Both the position numbers and the translations under genes were made by a program. Below the pieces are notes generated by a model, which was given only the letters and a program-made list of their open reading frames with translations, did not search any database and was not told the DNA's origin. From Bacteroidota bacterium (lineage in GTDB: Bacteria; Bacteroidota; Ignavibacteria; SZUA-365), in NCBI GenBank assembly GCA_018224415.1, contig JAGTUZ010000083.1, forward strand, positions 1 through 12,613: a stretch of DNA of 12,613 nucleotides. The letters run 5' to 3'. Within the stretch, counting starts at the first letter, position 1. Every line of letters starts with the position of its first letter. Of the stretch, positions 1 through 6,799 are shown piece by piece.

Positions 1-1070
1 GCACGCTTGTTCCCCTTCCCCTTCAGAATGGTCTTGACCATCTTGCCGAATTCCTTGTCGCGCTGGCGGCGCTCGAGGTAGCTGCGCTCGTAATGGGCGG
101 CCTCGCGCTGCAGCTTGAGGTAATGGGCGAAGCGGTCCTCGTCAAGCGTGCCGGATTCCAGCGCGGCGATCACGGCGCAGCCTGCCTCCTTCGTGTGCGT
201 GCAGTCAGAGAAGCGGCATTGGGCGATAAGCGCCTGGATGTCACCGAAGGTCTCGGCCAGTCCCGTCTCGGCGCCGATGTTGCCGAGTTCGCGCATGCCG
301 GGCGTGTCGACCAGCAGCGCGCCGTTGTCGAGGCGCACGAGCTGCCGGCGCGTGGTGGTGTGGCGTCCGCGATGGTCGGCCTCGCGCACTTCCTGCGTTG
401 CGAACACCTCCTCGCCGAGCAGGGCATTGAGCAGTGTGGACTTGCCCACGCCCGATGACCCGAGCAGGCAGGAGGTGGATCCCGGGACGAGGCCCGCGCG
501 GAATTCCGCCACACCCTCGCCCGTGCGCGCGCTGAGCATGATGCACCGCGCACCGCCCGCCACCCGGCCGATGCCCGCGCGCAGTTCGGCGCGGAGCACC
601 TCGTCGGCGAGGTCGATCTTGCTCACGAGCACGACCGGGTTGATGCCGCCGTCGCGGATCATGACGAAATAACGCTCGAGGCGGTGCAGGTTGAAATCGC
701 GGTCGGCGGACATCACGCAGAAGGCCGTGTCGATATTGGATGCGAGCATCTGGTATTCGATGTTGCGGCCGGGATCCTTGCGCCGCAGCCAGCCGCGCCG
801 CGGCAACACCTCGTGCACCAGCGCGAAGGTGTCGTCGTTGAGCAGCTGCGCCGCCACCCAGTCGCCGACCACGGGCAGTTCCTGCGCGTCGTCTGTCGCG
901 TAGAGCAGGCGTCCTGTCGGCTCGCCGCGCGGCGTGCCACGTTCGCACAGCAGGTCGTAGTTGTTGCGATTCACCGCCGTCACCCGCGCCGGCACCAGCT
1001 CCGGCCGCCCCAGCGCCTCGAAGGCCTCGCGGTCGGTCCGGCTATATCCGTAGTCAGTCAGCTGATCCAT
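1..1070 (-). CDS. rsgA: Ribosome small subunit-dependent GTPase RsgA (YjeQ), C-terminus cut by window edge
   Basis: RsgA is a circularly permuted GTPase that assists late 30S subunit maturation in the cytoplasm. The reading frame is open from an ATG at 1070 to the window edge, giving 356 residues. An N-terminal OB-fold-like region (about 25-90) is followed by GTPase motifs in the permuted order: G4 VSKID (149-153), G5 SARTG (180-184), G1 GSSGVGKS (204-211), G2 threonines (238-240) and G3 DTPG (255-258). The zinc knuckle CxxxxCxHxxxxxC is intact (C285, C290, H292, C298). The basic tail ending GKGNKR is where family members normally finish, so only a few residues should be missing. The ATG fits the family start, but no good Shine-Dalgarno precedes it. 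It is divergent from the operon at 1403. The assignment is secure. Confidence 0.97.
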   Translation of the reverse strand, partial: MDQLTDYGYSRTDREAFEALGRPELVPARVTAVNRNNYDLLCERGTPRGEPTGRLLYATDDAQELPVVGDWVAAQLLNDDTFALVHEVLPRRGWLRRKDPGRNIEYQMLASNIDTAFCVMSADRDFNLHRLERYFVMIRDGGINPVVLVSKIDLADEVLRAELRAGIGRVAGGARCIMLSARTGEGVAEFRAGLVPGSTSCLLGSSGVGKSTLLNALLGEEVFATQEVREADHRGRHTTTRRQLVRLDNGALLVDTPGMRELGNIGAETGLAETFGDIQALIAQCRFSDCTHTKEAGCAVIAALESGTLDEDRFAHYLKLQREAAHYERSYLERRQRDKEFGKMVKTILKGKGNKR

Positions 1071-1103
1071 GGTTGCAATGTAGCAAGGCCATCGCTGCCT
1101 GGA

Positions 1104-1341
1104 AAGTGCTCCGGCACTTCGTGCCGCATCGGTGCTGCGCACCGCTTTGGCGCCTCCGGCGCCGCAGGGCGCAGGAGACGGGAGAGCGAACGCGGCCAGA
1201 GGACTTGCCAGCTACCCCGGTCCGGGCTCCCGGCCTACTGCCTACTGCCGCAGGCGCAGCCTGCGATGGCGGCAGGCGAAGCCTGCCCGGGCCGCGCGCG
1301 ACCGCGCGCGATAGCAGCGCGCGAAGCGCGCCATTGCTATC
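1104..1341. repeat. Cluster of short perfect hairpins with 3-nt loops (intergenic)
   Basis: This fills the non-coding gap 1071-1402 between rsgA and the operon at 1403. Six perfect inverted repeats with 6-7 bp arms and 3-nt spacers are visible: 1112-1126 (CGGCAC/GTGCCG, loop TTC), 1130-1144 (CGGTGC/GCACCG, TGC), 1149-1163 (GGCGCC/GGCGCC, TCC), 1249-1265 (CGCAGGC/GCCTGCG, GCA), 1271-1287 (GGCAGGC/GCCTGCC, GAA) and 1317-1331 (GCGCGC/GCGCGC, GAA). The last is extended by arms 1310-1316/1335-1341, with a 3-nt bulge. An alternative stem, 1104-1119 (AAGTGC/GCACTT), competes with the first. Tandem words also occur: CCTACTG twice (1234-1247) and a 10-mer CCGCGCGCGA twice (1292-1311). From 1342 to 1402 no convincing promoter was found, although TTGACT (1342-1347) and TACTTT (1357-1362) are present with poor spacing. 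The function of the cluster is unknown. Confidence 0.85.
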
Positions 1342-1402
1342 TTGACTGTATTCCGCTACTTTACACCGTCCGAATCCGCTGTTTCACGTCAATTCCCTCC
1401 TC

Positions 1403-2512
1403 ATGGCCGATTCCTCGCAGAACACGACGGGACTATTCGCATTCTTGCTCATCTTCACCCTGACGCTGGTCGGGACGGTGAGCATGCAGAAGATGGCGGT
1501 CCAAGGTGCGATCAACGCGGTGTTTCCGAACTACGAGATCTATGCGGATGTGCTGCCGGGAGTGGAATGGATCATCATGGGCCGCGACCTGGCGCCGAAG
1601 GACGAATTCAACACACAACGCGACCAGCTGAACGAGATTTTCTACAAACTGCGGGGAGGCGAGTACGATAGAGACGCGACGGTGAACATGCTGCGCGGAA
1701 AGAAGGCGCTGCGGGAGTTCACACAGAACAACGAGCGCACGCTGTACTTCATCAATCCCTACCTCGCCATCTTTCCCCTGCATGTCTTTCTCGCCGGACT
1801 GATCGCCTTTCTCGTGTCGATGTACCTGCCCGCGGGCAGCAACGTGGCGTGGGTACGCAACAAGCTCATGCGCGATTACGACCGCGTTGGTTCGCTGCTG
1901 GAAAAACAGTTTGATGCGCATGGCGTGGACTTCCGGCAGATGTTCGACCTCTCGCGCTACAAACGCGAACAGCTGCTGCGCTTCACCACGCTGCCGCAGG
2001 TGGTGGTGACCGAGGTCGAGGACTATATCTCCCTGCGTGACTATATCGAAGGCAAGTCCCGGAATTTCCTCGTACCGGTGCTGTTCTATTTCCGTTATCG
2101 CATCTCGGCCTCTTACGGCAACCTGATCCAGGGACTCGTCTCCGGCGGCGCGGCCATCCTGATCTTCGTCATCGGACTGCGGGGACTCAAACTCATCCCG
2201 CCTGAGGAGCCTTCACTCATCCTCATGGCTCTGTCGATCGAGTTCATCCTGCTCATCGTGCTCATGGTCACCTTCGCCGGCTCGGCACAGGAGGAACGGC
2301 TCGATCGCGTGGTGAAGGAACTCGAAGCGGAGCAGCGTGACGCCATCAAACAGCAGACCGACACCATCCACGAGGTACTCGGACGCACCAGCGGCGGCGG
2401 CGGCGATGGACTTTCGGTCGCCGACAGCCTCTCCGAGTACGAGGAGCAGCGTCTGCTCGACGAGGTGCTGAGCCTGATGATCAAGGAAGCAGAACGGAAG
2501 CGGGGCGCGTAG
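1403..2512 (+). CDS. Four-TM membrane protein with cytoplasmic coiled-coil tail, unknown family
   Basis: I do not recognise this 369-residue protein. It shows hydrophobic segments at about 11-28, 119-141, 244-261 and 270-293. Basic residues after segment 2 (VRNKLMRDYDR) favour N-in/C-in topology. That leaves an extracytoplasmic domain of about 90 residues (29-118), a cytoplasmic loop of about 100 residues (142-243), and a charged helical tail (295-369) with two probable coiled coils separated by a GGGG hinge (331-334). There is no signal peptidase site and no catalytic motif that I can identify. The ATG is the first sensible start, but it lacks a clear Shine-Dalgarno sequence. The stop codon TAG overlaps the GTG start of the ATPase gene by one base, so the two are almost certainly co-transcribed and translationally coupled. 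I infer that it is a membrane sensor or anchor working with that ATPase; an effector role is also possible. Confidence 0.9.
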   Translation: MADSSQNTTGLFAFLLIFTLTLVGTVSMQKMAVQGAINAVFPNYEIYADVLPGVEWIIMGRDLAPKDEFNTQRDQLNEIFYKLRGGEYDRDATVNMLRGKKALREFTQNNERTLYFINPYLAIFPLHVFLAGLIAFLVSMYLPAGSNVAWVRNKLMRDYDRVGSLLEKQFDAHGVDFRQMFDLSRYKREQLLRFTTLPQVVVTEVEDYISLRDYIEGKSRNFLVPVLFYFRYRISASYGNLIQGLVSGGAAILIFVIGLRGLKLIPPEEPSLILMALSIEFILLIVLMVTFAGSAQEERLDRVVKELEAEQRDAIKQQTDTIHEVLGRTSGGGGDGLSVADSLSEYEEQRLLDEVLSLMIKEAERKRGA

Positions 2513-4557
2513 TGGACGCTGAACAGATCTACATCCCTCGACCCGATATTCGACAGCAGTTCGACGCGTCCCTCGAGCGCTGCGCGTCCGAGGGACTGCA
2601 GATGCTCTGGCTCTTCGGCGAAAGCGGGCAGGGAAAAACCTGGTTCGCACGCAACTACCAGCAGGAAAAACGACAGCATGTGCTCGTCTCCTACGCGCAA
2701 TGCTCGTCGCCGCTCGGCAGCCAGTCCACCAACGTCCTCAAGCCCTATCAGCCCCTCAAGGACCTGTTCGAGGATCTCCTCGCCAATCAGGCCAACCACC
2801 GGCGCAAACTCAATCTGATCAAGAACATTTCCCTGACCGTGCTGGCGATCATCCCGATCGTGGGCGAACTGGCCTACGGCGTCAAGGAGATCCGGCGCGA
2901 CCTCCACGAGTTCAAGAGCGGCCATCGCGAGATCGATTTCACGAATTTCGTACGCGAATATCTTCATGACCTGAAGGCTATCGCCGTGGAGTCGCCGGTG
3001 CTGCTGGTGATCGACGATGTGCAATGGGCCGACGTTCCGACGATCGAGGCGCTGCGCAAACTCTTCACCGACGAGGAATACCGGCAGTCCCATATCACCG
3101 TCGTGCTCAGCGCGCGGCGGGACGAAATGCAGTCCGTGCCCGAGCTGCTGTCGCTGTACACCCAGTGCACGCAGGAACGTTTTGCCCTGGAAATCGAACT
3201 GCCGCCGTTCACCTCCGCGCAGATTCGTGATTTCTACCAGTCACGATTCCCGCAGGCGCCGCAGCAGCCGGAACTGCTGCTCTGGCTCGAACAGAAAACC
3301 GGCGGCAACCCGTTTTTCCTGCAGTCCTACATCTCGCATCTGCTCCTCGAGAATCTCATCGACGTGCGCGGACTGGTCACCGGTGACCTCGACGCGTACC
3401 GCGGCCTCCCGGCCGAGATTCGCCTGGTTACCAGCTGGCTGATGAAGGCGCTGAAGGAGAGCGATCTCACGCTGTTGCTGACGGCCTCTGTGCTCGGGTA
3501 CCAGTTCTCCCTGCACGAGCTGATGCACCTGACGCAGCGCAGTTCGCTGGAACTGATCCGCGGCCTTCGGCGCATCAAGATCGCGCACGGCATCGTCGAG
3601 CCTGTCGGCTTCCACCTCATCAACGGAAAGGAATCGACGGTGTACCGCTTCACCCAGCACTCGGTGCACACGGCGCTGTACAACGAACTCACGGCCGAGG
3701 AGAAAGAGGCACTGCACCGCATGACGGCGCATTACCTCAACGACCTGCGACTGACGCACGGCCATGACTCCGACGTGCAGAATTCCATCGCCTCCGCCCT
3801 CATGCTGCATTCCCGGCTGGGACACGAGCCGGAGCTGGAGTACCAGTCCATCCTGCTCAAAGCGCAGCACACGGCCGAGGACCTCGACGAAAACGAGATC
3901 ATGCAGAAGCTGCAGCAGCTCTCGCCCTCGCTCGGGCTGCCGTTCGACCAGATTCTCGAGACCTACCATCAGGCCATGCAACTGGCACCGCTGAAAACCC
4001 GGCACGCCGCGCGCGAATCGGTGACGCTCAGTGTACCGCAGGAAGAGCGGGAGGGCGATGGCGGACTCGGCGCCTTTATCTCGCGCATCATCGCCATGCT
4101 CGGACGCGGCAACGCCGCCGAGGCCAACGTGCTGCTTGAAATGCACGTCCATCGTGCCGAGCGCCGCGGCGCGCTGTCACATCCCATCGTGCACATTCTC
4201 TATGCCCTGACCGGCGAAATGCTCGGGCGCGACAACGAGCGGTCCATGCGCTCGCTGCGTGCCGCCACCGTCGGAACGGCGCATCCGACCTACGCGGCCT
4301 TCGCCCGACTCGCGCTGGCGCTGTTCGCGCGCAACGACGACACACTCGTGCTCGGGGCATTAAAGGAAGCGGCCGCATACAACGGCCGCCACAGGGTAGT
4401 GATCCACACGCTCGCGGCGTGGATCGTCAATACGCGGTTCCGGGACCGGGAGGAGTTTTCATCCATCCTCGCCTCGCATCCCGTCACGCCGAAGGTCGGC
4501 GAAATGCTGCAGCAGCGCTATCCGAAGACCGCTGCCGCGCTGCGCCGCCAGGCGTGA
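2512..4557 (+). CDS. STAND-like P-loop ATPase (AAA_16/MalT-type NTPase with helical C-terminal region)
   Basis: This 681-residue protein starts at a GTG overlapping the previous stop (TAGTG). The Walker A motif GESGQGKT is at 36-43, and Walker B VLLVIDD (163-169) is followed by QWAD. An arginine-containing strand, VVLSARRDE, lies at 197-205. GGNPFFLQ (264-271) and RFTQHSVHTALY (379-390) match the conserved positions that follow the NTPase core in AAA_16/STAND proteins related to MalT and cyclase-associated ATPases. The remainder (about 400-681) is alpha-helical, probably TPR-like. A hydrophobic stretch at about 103-122 (containing LAIIPIVGEL) sits between Walker A and B and might touch the membrane. 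No DNA-binding, cyclase, nuclease, TIR or protease domain is visible, so output probably goes through the membrane partner at 1403-2512. STAND ATPases act as ATP-dependent switches, but this one's trigger is unknown. It converges on ndk with a 71-bp gap and no obvious terminator. Confidence 0.9.
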   Translation: MDAEQIYIPRPDIRQQFDASLERCASEGLQMLWLFGESGQGKTWFARNYQQEKRQHVLVSYAQCSSPLGSQSTNVLKPYQPLKDLFEDLLANQANHRRKLNLIKNISLTVLAIIPIVGELAYGVKEIRRDLHEFKSGHREIDFTNFVREYLHDLKAIAVESPVLLVIDDVQWADVPTIEALRKLFTDEEYRQSHITVVLSARRDEMQSVPELLSLYTQCTQERFALEIELPPFTSAQIRDFYQSRFPQAPQQPELLLWLEQKTGGNPFFLQSYISHLLLENLIDVRGLVTGDLDAYRGLPAEIRLVTSWLMKALKESDLTLLLTASVLGYQFSLHELMHLTQRSSLELIRGLRRIKIAHGIVEPVGFHLINGKESTVYRFTQHSVHTALYNELTAEEKEALHRMTAHYLNDLRLTHGHDSDVQNSIASALMLHSRLGHEPELEYQSILLKAQHTAEDLDENEIMQKLQQLSPSLGLPFDQILETYHQAMQLAPLKTRHAARESVTLSVPQEEREGDGGLGAFISRIIAMLGRGNAAEANVLLEMHVHRAERRGALSHPIVHILYALTGEMLGRDNERSMRSLRAATVGTAHPTYAAFARLALALFARNDDTLVLGALKEAAAYNGRHRVVIHTLAAWIVNTRFRDREEFSSILASHPVTPKVGEMLQQRYPKTAAALRRQA

Positions 4558-4628
4558 CCACGGCCAACGTCGCGCGACATCCATCGGGAAAGAGACGTCG
4601 CGCAGCATTGATGGTTGTGCACAGGACA

Positions 4629-5042
4629 TTACGCCAGTTCCGTACCCTTAAAGAAATAATTGACCTCGAACGAGGCAGTATCCTCGGCATCGGAGCCGTG
4701 CACCACGTTGCGTTCGATGCTGGTTGCCATGTCGCGGCGGATGGTGCCGGGATCGGCATTTTCCGGGTTCGTCGCGCCCATCAGCGAGCGCCAGCGGGGA
4801 ATGGCGTTCTCGCCTTCGAGGGCCATAAGCACCACCGGACCCGAGGTCATGAATTCCATCAGCGATCCGAAGAACGGCCGTTCGCGATGCACATAATAGA
4901 AACCCTCCGCCTTGCTCTGCGTGAGCTGCTCCATGCGCATGCCGATGATGCGCAGTCCTTCCTGCTCGATGCGTTTGACGACTTCGCCGACGAGGCCGGC
5001 AGCCACGCCGTCGGGCTTCACGATTGCGAGTGTTCTTTGCAT
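4629..5042 (-). CDS. ndk: Nucleoside diphosphate kinase
   Basis: Ndk transfers the gamma phosphate between nucleoside triphosphates and diphosphates through a phosphohistidine, balancing cytoplasmic NTP pools. The 137-residue product has the usual family length. It begins MQRTLAIVKPDG with the conserved lysine K9, has the phosphate-binding segment PGTIRRD (98-104), and carries the active-site histidine H115 in NVVHGSD (112-118). An in-frame extension up to 5126 exists, but it would be translated from the heptamer repeat array, and family alignment places the start at the ATG at 5042. Ribosome-binding sequence is weak (an AGG 8 nt upstream). The upstream neighbour on the same strand is the UPF0316 gene, 161 bp away with the inverted repeat array between. 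The assignment is secure. Confidence 0.98.
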   Translation of the reverse strand: MQRTLAIVKPDGVAAGLVGEVVKRIEQEGLRIIGMRMEQLTQSKAEGFYYVHRERPFFGSLMEFMTSGPVVLMALEGENAIPRWRSLMGATNPENADPGTIRRDMATSIERNVVHGSDAEDTASFEVNYFFKGTELA

Positions 5043-5100
5043 GGTATTACCTGTAAGGTTATTTGAAGATTGAGTGATTGATACGTTGTCTGTGATCAAT

Positions 5101-5198
5101 GACAGATGACAGATGAGAAATGACAAATGACAGATTCTAATGATCTGTCATCTGTTATCTGTCATCTGTTATCTGTCATTTGTCATTTGTCATTTGTC
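5101..5198. repeat. Inverted arrays of heptamer tandem repeats (GACARAT / ATYTGTY)
   Basis: Five consecutive 7-nt units of the type GACAGAT/GACAAAT/GAGAAAT occupy 5101-5135. A 7-nt spacer (5136-5142) follows, then eight units of the reverse-complement type (ATCTGTC, ATCTGTT, ATTTGTC) at 5143-5198. The two arms can fold into one long stem of about 35 bp with a 7-nt loop, containing only a few mismatches and G-T pairs. The array starts within 6 bp of the stop codon of the UPF0316 gene (minus strand) and lies about 58 bp upstream of the ndk start. A transcript crossing the region would carry this large hairpin. It could act as a terminator or mRNA stabiliser, but there is no T-run and the function is not shown. 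Confidence 0.9.
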
Positions 5199-5203
5199 AT
5201 TTT

Positions 5204-5719
5204 CTATTTCCTGGCTCCATGCGTGAAACCACGATACAGCATGGCATTGTGGATGGAGATGAAGGCATTGGCATCGATGCCGTCGACGAGTTTCTGGAAC
5301 TCCTTCATGCGGCTGCGGCGGATCATCGAGGTGATGATCGCCATGCCCCCGCTCCCGCCTTCTGCCGGAATGATGGTGACGCCGAAGAGATTCTTCCGCA
5401 GCGCGTCGGCGATGGCGTCGGCATGATGCCGGGAGATCACGTAGATCTGGTGGAAGCCGATGGCCAGCTTCTCCTCGATGAGGATGCCGATCAGCGTGCC
5501 CGTCGCGAAGCCCAGGGCGTAGCCCGCGATGTTCCACGGATTGTCGAGCTGCGCGAAAATCTCCCGGATCGCGATCACCCAGATCAGTGATTCGAACAGT
5601 CCCAGCAACGGCGCGAGCTTTTTCTTGCCCTGCACGGTGAACAGCGTACGCAGCGTTCCGATCGACACGTCGCCGATTCGGAGAAAGAAAATGAAAAGGG
5701 AACTGAGTAAAAATTCCAT
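5204..5719 (-). CDS. UPF0316 family membrane protein (DUF5698 plus DUF2179 domains)
   Basis: This 171-residue protein matches the UPF0316 family, of which Bacillus YebE is a member. Three hydrophobic helices (about 3-22, 36-56 and 63-82) are followed by a short soluble alpha/beta domain (about 90-168). Recognisable family features are the region around RTLFTVQGKKK (24-34), FESLIWV (42-48) and IEEKLAIGFHQIYVIS (81-96). The soluble part resembles the DUF2179 domain found in small membrane proteins with a YitT-like layout. Its biochemical role is not established. The ATG at 5719 is preceded by AGGA-like sequence at close spacing. The stop codon abuts the inverted heptamer array. The gene lies 170 bp downstream of the superoxide dismutase gene, beyond a terminator, so it probably has its own promoter. 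Confidence 0.9.
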   Translation of the reverse strand: MEFLLSSLFIFFLRIGDVSIGTLRTLFTVQGKKKLAPLLGLFESLIWVIAIREIFAQLDNPWNIAGYALGFATGTLIGILIEEKLAIGFHQIYVISRHHADAIADALRKNLFGVTIIPAEGGSGGMAIITSMIRRSRMKEFQKLVDGIDANAFISIHNAMLYRGFTHGARK

Positions 5720-5808
5720 AGTCCTGTGTCCGTTTAAAGAATACCAGCCTGTAATCTACTGAGGATTACGGTGGGGAAAAAAGGCGCTTCGTTGGATCCC
5801 CTGAACGG

Positions 5809-5838
5809 AAAAAAACGAGCGCCCCCGGAAAGGGGCGC
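5809..5838 (-). terminator. Rho-independent terminator downstream of the superoxide dismutase gene
   Basis: On the minus strand a 7-bp GC stem (plus-strand arms GCGCCCC 5819-5825 and GGGGCGC 5832-5838, 6-nt loop) is followed after three bases by seven T residues (plus-strand A-run 5809-5815). It lies about 50 bp past the stop codon of the gene at 5890-6627 and fits a factor-independent terminator for that gene. Confidence 0.85.
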
Positions 5839-5889
5839 CCATGAAATATTCGTGATGTGCTTCGTGCCTCGCGGCTTGGTGGTTTCTTC

Positions 5890-6627
5890 CTACCGGGCGA
5901 CGGCGTCGAAGCGGGCGGCGACGTCGTTCCAGTTCACGACATTGAAGAAATTCTGCACGTACTCGCCGCGCTTGTTCTGGTACTTGAGGTAGTAGGCGTG
6001 TTCCCACACGTCGAGCACGAGGAGGGGAATGGCGCCCCACTGTGTGAGATTCTGATGCTTCTCCGCCTGGAGGATGACCAGACGGCGACCCATCGGCTCC
6101 CAGGCGAGAATGCCCCAGCCGGAACCCTCGACACTGGTGGAGGTGGCGGCGAACTGCTTCTGCATGGCGTCGGCAGAACCGAAGTCACGGTTGATCTGCC
6201 GGAGCAGGGCGCCGGCAGGCTTGCCGCCGCTTCCGGGCGCGGCCATGTTCTTCCAGAATATCTCGTGCAGGATGTGTCCCGATCCATGGAAAGCGGCCTT
6301 CTGCGCGAGGCGGTCAATGAGCCCGAAGTCACCCTTCGCACGCGCGTCGGCCATGCCGGCCAGCGCGCCGTTGAGTCCCTTGACATAGCCGGCGTGATGG
6401 ATGTCATGATGCAGGCGCATGGTCTGCGCGTCGATATGCGGCTCGAGCGCCTCGTAGGCGTACGGCAGCGGGGATAGCGTGTATTCCCCGCTCGCGTCGA
6501 CGGGAAGGGAAAACAGCCCCGCCTCCTCATGGTCGAGCCGACCGGCGATGCCTTCGAACGGAGCGAGCACGGACAGTCCCGCCGCGGCGGCACCCAGCTT
6601 CATGAAATCACGACGTGTGTTCGACAT
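5890..6627 (-). CDS. sod: Fe/Mn superoxide dismutase with Tat export signal
   Basis: The enzyme converts superoxide to oxygen and hydrogen peroxide. The 245-residue protein starts with a twin-arginine signal: NTRRDFMK (3-10), then a short hydrophobic stretch ending around AGLSVLAPFEGIAG. This predicts export of the folded, metal-loaded enzyme to the periplasm or envelope. The SOD domain begins near YTLSPLPYAY (49-58). The four metal ligands are present: H73, H121 (in LHEIFW), and D206 and H210 in LDVWEHAYY. The outer-sphere position that is usually glutamine appears to be H191 (in EKHQN), so metal use (Fe, Mn or either) cannot be read with certainty. The ATG at 6627 has a GAGGA ribosome-binding site 7 nt upstream. 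A terminator follows the gene. Most bacterial Fe/Mn SODs are cytoplasmic, so the Tat signal is noteworthy. Confidence 0.96.
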   Translation of the reverse strand: MSNTRRDFMKLGAAAAGLSVLAPFEGIAGRLDHEEAGLFSLPVDASGEYTLSPLPYAYEALEPHIDAQTMRLHHDIHHAGYVKGLNGALAGMADARAKGDFGLIDRLAQKAAFHGSGHILHEIFWKNMAAPGSGGKPAGALLRQINRDFGSADAMQKQFAATSTSVEGSGWGILAWEPMGRRLVILQAEKHQNLTQWGAIPLLVLDVWEHAYYLKYQNKRGEYVQNFFNVVNWNDVAARFDAVAR

Positions 6628-6724
6628 GGAAAAATCCTCGGAGTTGTTGGAACATTTACATTCCTATACAACCCGTGGAGTGTCCGGTTTCGTTCCTCCC
6701 TGCTACCCGTTCACGCACCCTGAC

Positions 6725-6774
6725 CCTCACGTCCTCACGCCCTCACCCGCCTTCGCGTCTCCGCCTGGGGCGGA
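6725..6774. repeat. Octamer tandem words plus a triloop hairpin, intergenic
   Basis: In the 172-bp gap between the symporter stop and the superoxide dismutase start, three consecutive 8-nt units (CCTCACGT, CCTCACGC, CCTCACCC) lie at 6725-6748. They are followed by a perfect 6-bp hairpin with a 3-nt loop (TCCGCC, TGG, GGCGGA; 6760-6774). The same triloop geometry occurs at 1112-1331. No T-run terminator accompanies it. The remaining part (6628-6700) should hold the sod promoter, but I see no convincing -35/-10 pair there. Confidence 0.65.
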
Positions 6775-6799
6775 TCCGCTACGGCGCGGCAGGCCGCCC

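Noticed and set aside
684..1463. Plus-strand open frames through the rsgA 5' end and the intergenic hairpin cluster
   Set aside because: The products are Arg/Ala/Pro-rich translations of palindromic DNA and overlap both rsgA and the next gene in other frames.
2113..3093. 326-residue minus-strand open frame across the operon junction
   Set aside because: Antisense shadow of two well-supported overlapping genes.
4558..4628. Possible bidirectional terminator between the ATPase gene and ndk
   Set aside because: A 10-bp palindrome (GTCGCGCGAC) and a direct repeat ACGTCGCGC are present, but there is no stable stem followed by a T-run.
5043..5126. N-terminal extension of ndk
   Set aside because: It would be encoded largely by the heptamer repeats, and the family start MQRTLAIVKPDG is at 5042.
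5101..5198. Possible CRISPR array
   Set aside because: The units are 7 nt with no spacers, and no cas genes are present.
6649..6664. Imperfect dyad GGAACATTTACATTCC upstream of sod as a redox operator
   Set aside because: Only partial symmetry with two central mismatches and no match to a known Fur/PerR/OxyR box; too weak to report.
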